In this document: positions 10,998 to 23,630 of the stretch, piece after piece
Layout: each line of letters starts with the position of its first letter
How positions within the stretch are numbered: the stretch's first letter is position 1
NCBI GenBank assembly: GCA_028023455.1
Contig: JAQFVV010012422.1
Span: 8,468,337-8,532,336, forward strand
Length of the DNA stretch: 64,000 nucleotides
Direction of reading: 5' to 3'
DNA from: Epiperipatus broadwayi
Taxonomy: Eukaryota; Onychophora; Udeonychophora; Euonychophora; Peripatidae
The notes under the pieces: model-generated
Database searches by the model: none
What the model was told of the DNA's origin: nothing
Seen by the model: only the letters and a program-made list of their open reading frames with translations
Position numbers and translations under genes: made by a program

Positions 10998-13462
10998 TTT
11001 TAATTTGCAAAAGTAACATAAAGGATTTAGTTCCTTATATTTTAGAGGTTCGATTTATATATATATTATAGCTTTAATTATTTTAATGCTTTTGATGTCA
11101 TTTATATATATATATACAGTCAAACAATTACTTTTTTTCTTCTTAATAATACCAATTTGAACATAAATATAAATCATGAGTTCAGTTTTTATAAATCTAT
11201 GGATGTCCTCCAACTAGGATAAGAATTACATCATATTTCAATTGGATTTTTCTTTATGATCAACACATTGATAAAGAATCAAAGGCATAAAGAGCTCATC
11301 AAATTTACATTATAGCTTGAATATTAAGATGCTAGAATAAATTGTGCTAAGAAGCTGATAAGTAATGTCAAAATACTATTGATGATGGTATCGTTTCATT
11401 TAAGTATAGTATAATATGCTATCACCTAGTTATTCAAACTGTCTTTAGGCAGAGAACTTACATATAACACAATCAAATGGCTTTATTTTTTGACTACAAA
11501 TGCAGTTAAAACATATGGAAGTTTACTAAAGAATTATACCTGAAGAAAAAAACCTTTTTCTGAGTTTACAATCATAGCATTGTTTTTTATTGTTTATGTG
11601 CATGATGTATTTAAGTAAATCTACATTGTAGATATTTTTATTTTTTCCTAAGATTTTTTGATAGATTACAGCTAATGTATGTGCTCATATACATACAAAT
11701 AGCTTATAAACAAAGAATTAGGGAGAGAGATAGTCCAATCTTACTTGTTGATAATTAAATTTAATATTTCATTATATGTAATAATGAAATCATCAATGTG
11801 AATGTATGTATGTTTGTCTATAAGGCTGCCATGTATCAAATTCATAACCAAGTAAAAATAAACTAGTACGTTTGTCCATAACTGTCAAATTCATAACTGA
11901 AAAATTGAAAAAAAAAAACTTTAAATTTATTTTGATAAATAAATAACTATACCTAACTAAACCATAATTTATATTATGAGCATTTTATGCAAAGGAAGTA
12001 ATTCCACCTTTTACATTTACTGATCTGTAATTTTTATTATGAAGCATATTTTATGTGAAAGAAATAATTCTGCCATTAGCAAACCCCAATTTTTTATGAA
12101 GCAGTTGTCCGTAAAGCTGTCAACTTCACATATCAAATACAACAGGTATATTTAAAAAATGTAATTTAGTTTTATTAATACCATGCCAGATACATTTTTT
12201 AAAGTATAGCAAACAGGTCAGGTTGTTCCAAACATTTTTTTTTTTCAATTTTTCAATTGTGAATTTTTCACATTTATTTATATAATATGAAAATATTTTG
12301 TTTAATTTACATTAAATCTTAAAACAATAGTTTGTTAAAGCAACCAATTAAAAAAAAATGATGGCCTTTTCACAGGTTGGGTACATCTGATATAATAATA
12401 TACATGAAATTGTGTTATCTTAATTGGTCATTAATTTTTATAAATTTATGTAGTTTTACAGTTTAAAACAAAATATGCTATTTATTTATAATTATCATGC
12501 ATATAAGATTAAGTATAAAAAAATAAATATTGTCTTATTTTCTTTTCATTTCTTTACTTTCATTTGTAAACTTGTTTTTGTAAGCAGAGTCTGTTATTAA
12601 ATAAATGATTAGTAATAATCATAATGTGTTTATCAAAAAGTTGATAACATAAAAGTTGGTAGTGGAGAAAATTGATGCTTGAAAATAAAAATGAGACAAT
12701 TTTCTCTACATAAATACTCTTCATGTAATAAAGATATATATATGAGAGATGATGATTGGCCCAACTGATAAGTGCTGGTTCAGCACAAAATGCATCTTGG
12801 AGGTTATTTATCTTTTATTGTATTTATATGGAATTATTTATGAAATAAAAAAGAATGGAGAAATATGGAAGTTGTCTAATCTACTTTTAATTATCTTAAA
12901 TCGGCTGGTCTGGCTAATTTAATATATTTTGAAATATTTATACAAATATAAAAATAATTATCTGATCTTTTTTTTTCCTTTTTTGTTTTTCACAAACAAT
13001 TCTAAAAAGAATATAAAGTTTTAAAGTCAATTTTAAATTCAGATGACAGTTGTTTTGTATTAATAGAATAGTGGAAAATTTCATTGCTAAAAAGTATATG
13101 TTAATGAACTATGCAGTTTAATGCCACATTCTCTAGGCATATTGCTTCCAGCTATTAGTACATGACACTTATCTAATAAGAAGTTATTGCCACACAAACA
13201 AATCAATTAGTCATCTCCAAATTAATTTAAAATGGAAGCACAAATGAATATGTACAAAGCATTAGACAAAAAAGCATTCTCATGTACTATTTACTTTTGG
13301 ATTCTGGAATATTGCTAACAAATTTACTGTCAGAAGAAATTTAAAACAAAAAAAAATTTATAAGAAAATATATCATTGAATTCAAATCTTAAAATCTGGT
13401 CTGTTTGTGAAGATAAGAAATATTTCTCCATGGCTACAATTGTTTATGCATATTTAGTAATA

Positions 13463-13540
13463 AATCATAAGATATAACGTAATATATCTTTATACAACAA
13501 TAATAATATATAGTAACAATAATCATTATTTCTAGTTTAT
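13463..13540. repeat. Diverged copy of the palindrome's outer arm
   Basis: The stretch with 'ataatatatctttatacaac' type sequence followed by 'aataatatatagtaacaat' resembles the 10333-10420 arm (agaataaaatatctttatat... aataatatatgacaatag). The match is partial and AT-rich, so it could be chance. Confidence 0.4.
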
Positions 13541-14460
13541 TGATTATTTTATCCAAATAATATCTATGTAAAATATCTTATAACATGATGAGAGATCATT
13601 TATAAAAAAATGTCATTTCAATTTTCCAGCTTATTTGACTTTAGTAATTTTAAGCATCATGGATGATATAAAAATTCAAATAATCCTATCAAATTTAAGG
13701 ATTGAATCAACATCTATTCTTATAAAGATATTCTGATAATCAATACCATTCTATTTTAAATTTGTATAGTGTTCTTGTCTGTTTTTAACTTAAATTATAT
13801 ATAGCTAAATGTATCAATTACTGTTGTTTTATTAATTAATTAAATATCATTTTTGTTAATATAGTCATGTTTCTATTGTCAAAACTTTAAAAATCTTGAT
13901 TGCACTGATGTTCACTGTATGTAATTTTTATGCTCAGTTTAGCAACCAAAATTGTAATACATATATATGTGTGTGCATGACCAGACAACTTTATATATTA
14001 TTTCTATAAATTAAAAATAAGGCTGGTGAAAAGAATTATAAAAATAATTAGATCAAATCAACTATATTTCTCATTACATAAATTTGGCAGCCCAATGTGA
14101 AGAATGATGGTGATAAAATTATGATTTAGCCATTACTTGATATATCACTATATATATTTCTATTTTTGAAATTGCTGGCCCAAAATGTAGATCACAAGAA
14201 CAATTAATCATATTATGGTAAGTCATAAATAATTAAGTTGATCATCATATCTAAAATTTGGAGCAAGAATAGAATGATATAGCTTAATATTAAAGACTAA
14301 AAGTAAAATAAAACCTAGCTAATAGCTTGCAAGAGATAATGTTGAGAGTGTGAGATAGAAATTATAGGGAAGATAAAAAATAACTACCCCAATGATGATA
14401 TAATATTTATTCTGTTTTAAAAGAAAAAAATTCAGATAATCAAAATTATTTATAAATAAA

Positions 14461-15030
14461 AAGTATAATTTTATTGTTTAATGAACATTTCAAGCCAGTG
14501 GAATATGGATCCAGAATATTATTATATGGCTGCTAATGAGTTCAAGAAGAAAAGAAAACAAAATGAAAAAAATACAACAAAATAGAATGCAATATAAAGA
14601 CTGAATGCTCACAAAAGATGAAAGAAATATCTCAAAACAATAAAAAATATTCAGAAAAATGGAAGAAAAGATAGAGAAAATATCAGCAAAAAAAAAAAAG
14701 TGTAGGAAAATAAAAAAATGTTCAGCAAAGTGAAATAAGTGAAACAAGTATAATTTTATTGTTTAATGAACATTTCAAGCCAGTGGAATATGGATCCAGA
14801 ATATTATTATATGGCTGCTAATGAGTTCAAGAAGAAAAGAAAACAAAATGAAAAAAATACAACAAAATAGAATGCAATATAAAGAATGAATGCTCACAAA
14901 AGATGAAAGAAATATCTCAAAACAATAAAAAATATTCAGAAAAATGGAAGAAAAGATAGAGAAAATATTAGCAAAAACAAAAAAGTGTAGGAAAATAAAA
15001 AAATGTTCAGCAAAGTGAAATAAGTGAAAC
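14461..15030. repeat. 285-bp head-to-tail tandem duplication
   Basis: The unit 14461-14745 is repeated at 14746-15030 with only a handful of differences (for example c/a near 14602 and 14887, and an interrupted A-run near 14690/14980). The duplication is therefore recent. On the plus strand each unit opens with a short frame starting MNISSQWNMDPEYYYMAAN and then Lys/Arg-rich codons before a stop. Open frames on the other strand are Phe/Ser-rich shadows of the A-rich sequence. The underlying sequence continues A-rich and Lys-coding to about 15300. It may be an old transposon part, but I do not recognise the family. Confidence 0.85.
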
Positions 15031-15300
15031 ATGTCCAGAAAAATAAAACAAAATAAAAATAATCAAAAAAATGGGAGAAAAAAAAAAAAAATCAAAAACA
15101 CAGTGAAAAAATTATTAAAAATTGAAGGAAAAAAGAAGACAAAAAACGAAATGTTTCAAAAGTACAAAAAATCAAAAAGAAAGGGAAAATTAAAAAAGAG
15201 AGAGAGAAAAAAGAAAAAATGTTTCACAAGCATAGGAACAAATGTAAAAGAAACAAAAAGATAAAGAATGGATACAATAAAAATTCAAAAAATCAAAACA
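15031..15300 (+). other. A-rich, Lys-coding tract of unknown origin
   Basis: This tract follows the tandem duplication and consists largely of purines. A 77-codon open frame (15031-15264) is almost entirely Lys, Arg, Asn and Gln, so composition explains it. It resembles the inner part of the preceding 285-bp unit, which suggests an older, more degenerate copy. No function is inferred. Confidence 0.4.
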
Positions 15301-16634
15301 ACTCAATTGCTAAATATATGTTAGTACATTTTAATTATTTCATGACATAAAGACTAATCATATTCATTCTTACTATTTTATTATTTATAAATATCTGACA
15401 AAATGTGAACTAGACTTTATTTGTGAGTTCTATATATAACTAATTTTATACACCAAAGGCTTACTGAAATGTAATATGTGTTATAACCTTTACAGTATTT
15501 TACAGTTTTTTTGCTATTTATGTTCATTTTTTAATCCAGGGATAAGAATTTAAATGTAGTAAATTTTCTGACTTTTTTATTTATAGAAAATTACAAATAA
15601 TTTTCCAATTTCACATTAATGGATCTTATTTCAGAATTATAATGTGATACATTGATCTTTCAATATTGCTTTTTAAAAAACTTTTTTGATATTATGTACA
15701 TTTTTCATTTATATTTGAGTTAAGAATTTTAAAATAAAAACTAAAACTATTATTAATTAATATCACTGATCTGATATTTTAAACATATCTAAATAGGCTC
15801 TGAATTTCTTTTCAAATGTAATTTACTTGGATTAGATATCTTTTTAAAATAATTGAGGCTTCATGTAATTTTTAACAAACCAATTCTAGATAGATAAAAC
15901 TAAATAACTTTTTTTTTTTTTTTGGAAGAACGTTTGGAGAATTTTGTTTCTAAAATTAAAATTTCAAATATAATTGTTAATCTTGGGAACTAATCTGTAA
16001 TATTTAAATTAAAAAAGATTGAATGTTATGAGTCAATTTTTAATATATAATTTTTACAATTATTATAACAAAACAAATATTCGAAAATAAGTCAAAGATG
16101 ATTTCTATTTTCAGCTAAAGAATGAAAATATTTATAAGGTAAATAAAAAGTTTAAATAGAGCAACTCTCTCTCTCTCTATAATATGCAAGTTGCATTAAT
16201 CAATAGATGCCAAAAATTTTGTGCGTAGTGATCACGTGATGTTTAAATAAAAAGTTTATTAGTATATACACATTTATGTGCATACATGCATATAAATTGT
16301 CATATGACAATGTTTTTTTTTTTTTTTCAGGATTCATCATTAACTTTTTTGTAAACAATTTAAGCCTGTTATCAATATCAGGCATAACTTTAAAACTGGA
16401 TTCTTCACTGATTCTTTTTTTATCTATAGAAAAATTCTTGAAATATTTTTTCATATTAAATATCAAAAAAAAAAAAAACAGCACGAGATTATTAATCAAG
16501 CTAACAGGTTCTGATTAATTTCAAGAATGCTAATTCACTGCTGCATGTAAAATTTTTACATTATTATATATAATATTTATAAACAAAATAAAAATTTTCA
16601 TGTTTAAACTTATATATATAAGTTAACAACTCAC

Positions 16635-16691
16635 AAGAAGTGATTGCACTTTCATCTCCCATCCAGAAATTGACAGCATCTGGTTTCTTAC
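16635..16691 (-). CDS. JMJD7: JMJD7 exon 4 (57-bp mini-exon)
   Basis: This exon encodes residues 162-181 on the minus strand, with acceptor ttttgttgcatag and donor gtgagt. It enters in phase 1 (completing Gly) and leaves in phase 1. Its peptide is KKPDAVNFWMGDESAITS, against human KMPDAVNFWLGEAAAVTS. T179 corresponds to the human 2-oxoglutarate-contacting T175, three residues before the iron-binding His that opens the next exon. Only 57 bp long, it sits between 6.9- and 13.3-kb introns and would be missed by simple ORF searches. The joined frame across exons 3, 4 and 5 is uninterrupted, which makes the call secure. Confidence 0.94.
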
Positions 16692-17479
16692 CTATGCAAC
16701 AAAAATGAAATTATAAAACAAATAAATACATTAATAAAACAACTGTCTATTTTCTTCTTTTTAATGTTTATATTACACATCATGTAATCAACTCTATAAT
16801 AAAATCCAAAAAATAGATAAGGAAAGTGTAATCTGATCATGTAGAAACAGAGTATGTGTGTGAAAGAAACAAAATCGCTCTTCACAAAAACATAATATGT
16901 ATATATAGAGATATATGCATGTTGTGAAAATGAGCATAAATATACATACATAAAAAAAAATATCACATTAAAACATGCATTATTAGCATGATACCCATAT
17001 ATATTATAACGGTCGGGTGAGAAGTGGAAGTTAGCAGTCTTACTGTATCTGCCGTACAGGGCACCAATAGGTCATTTGAACCTAGAAAATTTATATAGTA
17101 GGCAGAAACACGCTGTTAAGATCTATCTTTTACATATATATGGTTTTGGTTTATTCCGACCATCAGCCCATGCCATTAGCTCAGGGAACAGCAGAGATTT
17201 ATAATATATAATTTTATTTAAAATATATCCTCAATATTAAAAAAAATTAAAAGCCACTGCCAGTAATTAACACACAAACATTTATTAACGCACATATAAA
17301 TAAAATTGAGGAATGAAATTTATTATTTTAGATTGGTTATTAATTTTTAAATTTAAATTTTTATTTTAAACAATCAGCACAGATGAATTTGATAATATAC
17401 ATTTAAGAGTGTTGAGTATGAATAAACTACATAGATTGCATTTGAAAAGAAAATATTCTATCCCTTATTTAACCTTATG

Positions 17480-17830
17480 CCAAAAGTTCACAGTATCTGA
17501 TACATCGATGTATTTAATGCAGCATGAATACGACAGCACAAATACCATACTGTCAGGAATGTACATCTGAACAGCAGGGTTATAGAAGACATTGACTCTC
17601 ATCCAGTACAGGAATACTACATCAGTCTGGCGAGAAGAACAATAAAAAAAAAAACTCCATAGGAAGGGACTGCGTTTTCCGTCTTGCTATCCCATTCCAT
17701 AGGCTAAAAAGGGGTGATCCAAGGAGCAGGGAATACTACCTGTCTCTGATGGTCAATAAGAAAGGCCTATTTCACCTGAGTGTGGCATATATGGTGATCC
17801 TGCACGTAGCGGACCTCATGCTACATTTAC
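17480..17830. other. Unassigned GC-richer patch
   Basis: This patch has more complex, less AT-rich sequence than its neighbours, interrupted by a poly-A run near 17643. Frames on both strands contain stops within short distances. It probably derives from an old transposon or a non-coding exon. I recognise neither. A similar small patch lies at about 16985-17200. Confidence 0.3.
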
Positions 17831-18187
17831 TAATTACACCAATATATCCAATCCATTGACCCAATTTAACTACAAAACAAATAACCTAAAATTTACCCTC
17901 CCTTAATTAAACTAATATAACTTTACAAATCTATGCAGCCATTCACACCTGACTTAAATTTAGCATTTATTAAGTAGTTTATCGAAAAAACAAATATCAT
18001 AATAAAACTTAAAGGAACAAAAAAAAATAAATGGAAATGATTTTTAGCAAACACAAATGTATAAAAATTAAACATTAATAATTGATTTGAAAAGTCAGAT
18101 TAAAATTCATTTTAAAAAAAAATTAGGTTTAGCTTGTCAAATCTTAATTACTTTTTTTTTTTTAAATTTTCCGTTTATATCTTACAG

Positions 18188-18640
18188 TAGAAGAGCTCCC
18201 AGTTCCTGCTGCCAATTCCTGCGAAGACTTTCATGGAAGACCAGTCTGTTGTTCTGGAGGTGGCCTTAGCTGCATCAATCCTGGTACTATTTTATTTCAG
18301 AATCCATATGATTCGGGTCTGCAACAGTACCATTCATAATTCACACAATCATTTCATTTGAAATAAGTGAGAGAGGATGACAAGTGCGTCTTATCGCCCT
18401 TCTCACGAAATCAAACTGGAACTGTTCTTAATTTGGATATTTTTCTTTTTATAGAAATCCTCCAGATTCATTGAACATAGTTTCTGTTCCAATCATTTTC
18501 ATTATGGTCCGAGCATTGGTTTGCTGCTTCTATTGGACATCTAATTTCCTTTGTTCTCGCATCTATATCTTTCATCTGATTTTTTTTGTATAAGAACCCC
18601 AAGGGCTAGTTTGCTTTTCATTTAATTTATAAAACAATCA
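18188..18640 (+). other. Exon-like patch of unknown identity in intron 3
   Basis: A strong plus-strand 3' splice-site context (T-run, then cttacag at 18181-18187) precedes a GC-richer stretch. One frame runs 49 codons from 18190 to a TAA at 18337-18339 and is Cys-containing (CEDFHGRPVCCSGGGLSC). Another frame in the same stretch also stays open. A second pyrimidine-rich acceptor (tttttctttttatag) near 18448-18462 precedes a further 46-codon hydrophobic frame ending near 18600. No family is recognised and no start codon or donor is convincing. It could be a terminal exon of an antisense or nested transcript, or a transposon fragment. Confidence 0.3.
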
Positions 18641-19183
18641 TTTCCATTTACTGAGATTACATAAAAATCTTTTAACAAAAATATTTTATCTTTAGATCTT
18701 GTACTTTTTTTATACAAAAGTATGTTCAAATATCTTTTTTTTTTCTATTTTCCATCTGTGCGATATATTATATACGTTAAACAACTTTTAATTTTCAGTT
18801 TCAGTTAAGTTTTTTTTTTCTTTTTAATAAATCAATTTTTATTTATAATCTTTTTATTTTCATTTAAAATAATATAATGGCAATTCAAGTTTAATAATAA
18901 TTATTATAAATAATTTGTATATTTATCTATAAGTAGCATTCAACCTACATTTTTTGAGCATATTTTCAATCATTTGAAAATTTAAATTGTTAATAATAAA
19001 TACTTTAAGAATGGAAAAAGGCCACTTCATTATGATGATATTAGAGATGTTGAATGATAGTGATTATTTGTTTTAGTCCGAGTAAGATTAATACACTTTA
19101 ATTAAACATATTAGTAAATGAAGATAGAACAAACCAAGAAGAATCCTAGAATTCCTATAGTTTATTTAAAATATCTGAAGCTT

Positions 19184-19279
19184 TACAATGCAACTAAAGT
19201 AGATTTAATATCACATTACTTCTTCTATTTGTATAATGCAACTAAAGTAGATTTAATATCATTATTTCTTCTATTTGGA
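19184..19279. repeat. 48-bp tandem duplication
   Basis: The 48-bp unit beginning ta(c/t)aatgcaactaaagtag occurs twice in direct succession (19184-19231 and 19232-19279) with a few substitutions. Confidence 0.75.
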
Positions 19280-21579
19280 TGGAAGGTTAGTTTAATAAGC
19301 CATACACCAATTATATATTTTGATAGATAGTACTATTACTAGTGATATGTAGTTAACATACAATTAAGAATTGAATCAACTATTATGCAGCAACACTAAA
19401 AATAAAAATATCAGATAAAATTAAAATAAGTAATATTGTTTGATAATAGCTAGAAAAACAAATTAAATAATAAACATTTTAGTAGTGCATGTTACAATCT
19501 CAATGACATTAGTTTAATAGTTATACAATATCCCTCAAAAACTTGACACATATTTAAATTACAAAGTAAATTATCTTAAAGATAGTTAATGACTATAACT
19601 TTTGAAATAAGTTTTTTTCTTTTTCACTTCAATCATGATTCAATTATCATTGCTAATTAATCAATAAAGTATCTAATCTAAATAGGCTTATACAATTAAG
19701 TCTTATTTTTCTTTTATGATTTATGCATCTCCAGGTTTAAGTGAAGTAAAATGCCAATTTGTACTTAAAGATTTGTTCAAGAATTATTTTTTCTACAAAT
19801 AATGAATTGAATATAAATAAATTCTGGTTAAAAATCAGTAATTTCTAAGAAGATTGAGTATTGATAAACATTTTAGAAAAAATTGCTTTATCAAAATACA
19901 ATGTATAGATCAGTAACTACATGTGAAATAAAAAAGTCAAAGAATGGAATTATATTTTATTTATAATACAATATTCTCACCAAAACTTAGTAATTAAAAA
20001 CTATATTACTTTATAATAGAAATATTAGCAGAATGGTATGATAGCAAGACAATTGTATTAATGTGGGCTGCTAGTATTACAGGTTTAATAAACTCAAAAT
20101 ACTATAGCTTAATATAATCTTTTTCATCTACTGATTATATTATTAATACACTACTAATTCTTTACAGTGGCTTCTTGTTCTTTCACATATTCCTCAGCTA
20201 GATATCAAAAGAGAAGAAAATATATAAAAAAATGTTAAACAGATCAAACTTTGCAATAACACAATATATAGTTTGATCATATAAGACTCATCTCAAATCA
20301 AGATCCTTATTTTGTAAATTTCTTTTTTCAGATCCAATAGTAAAGCCAACTGAATTTGATCCTTCTGGATGTTACTGAAGATTCATTAACAGATTTAGAA
20401 TAAACCATGGTTGCTATGCTAATCTTTTTCATAAATAGAATTTAACAATCATTGATCTAAGTAGATATGGGCAAATATAAACCAAAAACTACAAAGTTAA
20501 TAATTGTTACGTCTATGGTTACAATGGCAGAATTGAAGGATTTTATAAAGCCACTACTAATTCTATCTCCTGGTTGGAATCTGTAAGTCCTTTGTAATGT
20601 TTGTTATTAGTTGTCTTTAAAAAAAATCCACAATGCTAAATAAACAGAATCACATTTTTTCATCTTATATTGAAATATGCACTTCTCTAACAATCGTTAT
20701 AAGGACAATCTATATTATTTTATTTACTTTTATTATTTTATTTATATTTTGCCTTGGGTTTTCTTTTTTTGTTTTATATTTCTTAATGTTTTTTTTTATT
20801 AATATTTATACTGGACAGTAGTAAAATAGAAAGTTTTTGATGATAATTGATTACAATCATGTCAACCATTAAAAATCATTTACATAACACAGAAAAAAAA
20901 TCATAAATGACTCTTGAACACAATTAAAAAGTTACTGAGGAAGATCTGAAAATGTTTTCTTAGCACTATGTAGGCTTATATAATGTAATTATATTAAAGC
21001 TATTCGAGTATTTAGTTTCAGATATCTCCATGCAAAAAATAAAAACAGAAACTTCAAACTTGCAAAGAAAAGATCACTATACAATGTGCATAATATGAAT
21101 CAGAAAACTAAACATAAAATGTTAAGACTAATCTGGATTTAAAAAAATTATATCAAAAGAATGTACCATCTGCTATTTAAATCAATGACAACAAAGAAGA
21201 CAATATGGCTTTTACTGACAGGAAACATATTGTAAGAAATGTCATGGGATATAATTCAATCAACAAGTGATTATCAATTCAATATTGTAAAACCCATTTA
21301 ACATTACTATAATAAAAACTTATTTCTCAACAACATAAGTGACTAAAAAATAATTTGGAAAAAAAAAAAAAATTACAATAAGATACAGGCAAAATTTGAC
21401 AAGATTTACAGGTGAGATATACTTTTAGGGATCAGAAGTTGAAATGTCAAAGTTGAAAATAAAAAAAAAAGATATGCTGTTGATCATTAAATAACTTTCA
21501 AATAAGAGAATGTCTAATAATCTTTTGTAAATTCAGAAATTTTTTTTTATTATCAATACATTTTTTAAGCAGTCAAAAT

Positions 21580-21775
21580 ATTATCTCTACACAAGAATGT
21601 CACAAAATGGAGTTCATGGGAATCAAATTGACTTCATTCTTGCCTGACAAATAAAAGTTATTTTTAGATTCCAGTGATGCAAAATTCCAGTTTTAATTTT
21701 GAAAAAAATCTTGGCAGAAGCAAAGTATAGAACATGAATTACTCATGAGTAAATTTCTAATAAAATGAAAAAGAA
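21580..21775 (+). mobile_element. LINE endonuclease fragment (RTE/craniofacial-like)
   Basis: The plus-strand frame near 21588-21650 reads TRMSQNGVHGNQIDFILA. It matches the conserved end of the apurinic-type endonuclease of LINEs (usually SPNG..RNQIDYIL). About 80 bp further on, HELLMSKFLIK matches the following 'SDH.LL..K...K' motif. Stops and frameshifts lie between them. Sequence to about 22420 may be the decayed continuation of the same element, but I found no clear RT in it. The orientation is opposite to JMJD7. Confidence 0.65.
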
Positions 21776-22629
21776 TACAAAATTGTCAAACTTTTAGATA
21801 TAACTTAAAGAAGATACTTATTGTTTGTAATTTAACATCAGCAATCGTTTTGAGTTTTTGATGCAATTGGTGAAAAACTAGGTAAATTGTCTGGAAGTTA
21901 AAAAAATTATTAAAGAGAAAATTGGAAAAAAAAAAAAGTATCATAAAAAGATATATGTTCAATGTACGAATATACAAAGGTAATTGAAAAAAAAAAGAAA
22001 CCAAAGTTTCAAAAAATAACACTTTCGTAAAGGAAAAATTAAAAATTCCAAAAATCATATAGGAAAAGCAAAGAATGATATTTTAACAATATTTGAAAAG
22101 TCATTAAAAACAGAAGTTTGGTAAAACAAGAACTTTCTTTGAAAAAAGTCATAAGATTAAAAAGAAGTTTCAGCCATGAAGAGATTTTCTGAAAAATATT
22201 GATAGATTATAACTAAAGTAAGAAAAATAAAGAGATATAGCACAACGACATAAAACAAGGTCCTTTGGATAAATTATGCTACATCAAAAAAACTTCAGTA
22301 ATTGAAAATAAGGACATATTAGCCATGAAATTATTGTTAAATTATAAGCATCAGAGATTTTGCAGAAAACTGAAAGAGAATTAATAAAAATACTAATCAA
22401 ACTGTGACAATCTAAAAATATCACTTAATGGTCTTTAAAAAAAAAAAGGAATCAATTTTTATGGCCTTTATAATAGAAGCAAAAATTTGGATTCCTTTAC
22501 CAATGTTGACAGAGTGAAAAGTACAGTATCTCATAACAAATGGAGGATTATTCTGTAAATCATGCAATATTAATTAGTTTCACTTACCAGATAAACAAAT
22601 TTTTTCACTAATGACTGAGAAAGTAAAAT

Positions 22630-22770
22630 TATTATTATTGATATTGAAGCTGGAAATATAGTACATATTTCTGCTTCACCTAGTGCCAATGTCATCAGCA
22701 CTAGTATGGGTTTAAACCCAATCTTATATTAACTGACACCCATCTCATAATAGGTGGAAGTATATTTTTA
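22630..22770 (-). mobile_element. Degenerate SINE-like copy related to that at 60.8 kb
   Basis: The minus strand reads GGGTTTAAACCCATACTAG and then a segment with TGAAGCAGA. This resembles the B-box and body of the tRNA-derived element at 60740-60895 (GGTTTGAATCCCATGCTAG, then TGAAGAAGA). The A-box end is too diverged to place. It appears to be an old relic of the same family. Confidence 0.45.
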
Positions 22771-23223
22771 ATATTATAATCTTTTATATTTCATTAATTT
22801 TATTTTATAATTAAAACTAACCTTTTTATGATAGTTTATTTATTTTGTATTTGTAAAAAATGTATATTGTGTTTATTTTGTTAAACTGAATTGAACCCTG
22901 GATATCTATAAAATGTTACAAATATTTTAAATTCTTTTATTAAAATTCATTTTTCTTCAATTAATCAGTTGGTAACATTTTATATTTATCTTTTAATCAA
23001 TGTAATTAGAGAGTCAATTATTTGAACAATGTAATAGTTGAAAAGTTTTGTAAATTTCTGCTTAAGTTTATGTCAAATATAAGTTTAAAAGTCATTGTAT
23101 CAAATTCCTAAAATTTTTCCGAAAATCTACATTTTTGTTAATCTAAGCCTTAATTAAATAGATTTTTGTTAGTACAATGACTGATAAACTTAATATGCTT
23201 GTTGTTGTTTTTTTTTTTATTAG

Positions 23224-23630
23224 CAAATCAACCCTTGGGGCATGTTAATGCAGAATTATAGACTTCCCTCCAAAGCAGGCACCAACCTTGGACGACCGCT
23301 TAGAGCAATTTCAATTGGCAGTTGTCACTGTAGATTGAATCCCGTAGATAAGACCAGAACACATAAATAGTGGAAAATTATTGAAGGAGATTATTATTGA
23401 GTTTTATCTGAAGAGAGTAGTTTAAATTTACAGTACATCGTGATTAAAGAAATGACGGGGTGAAAAAATCGGTCGTCTGCGTCTCAGAGGTCTGTTCCAC
23501 TACCTCAACACCATGCTTTTCCAGTGCTCTCAAGACCTAGCCTGAGACGATACTGTGTCAAGGAAGCCTGCTGAATGATCTGATTGTAACTGCCTGTTTC
23601 AAGCCATGGAATGCCTACCGATTGATTTTG
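23224..23630 (+). other. Exon-like patch with splice signals, identity unknown
   Basis: A T-run followed by ttattag (to 23223) forms a good acceptor, and gattttgag|gtaaca at about 23630 a good donor on the plus strand. The 407-bp stretch between them is markedly less AT-rich than its flanks. The first frame stays open for about 47 codons, and a second frame is open over a similar part, but all frames contain stops before the donor. An internal coding exon is therefore excluded. A non-coding or UTR exon of an antisense transcript, or a fossil element, would fit. Confidence 0.3.

Noticed and set aside
14490-15032. Two 85-codon minus-strand ORFs
   Set aside because: They are the antisense of an A-rich duplicated unit; Phe/Ile/Ser-rich shadows with no support.
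17150-17210. tRNA-like wording 'attagctcaggg'
   Set aside because: It resembles an A-box, but no B-box or cloverleaf partner follows at a proper distance.
18087-18269. 60-codon ORF overlapping the exon-like patch
   Set aside because: It runs through the poly-T tract and the AG acceptor, so it cannot be the exon frame. A different frame is more plausible.
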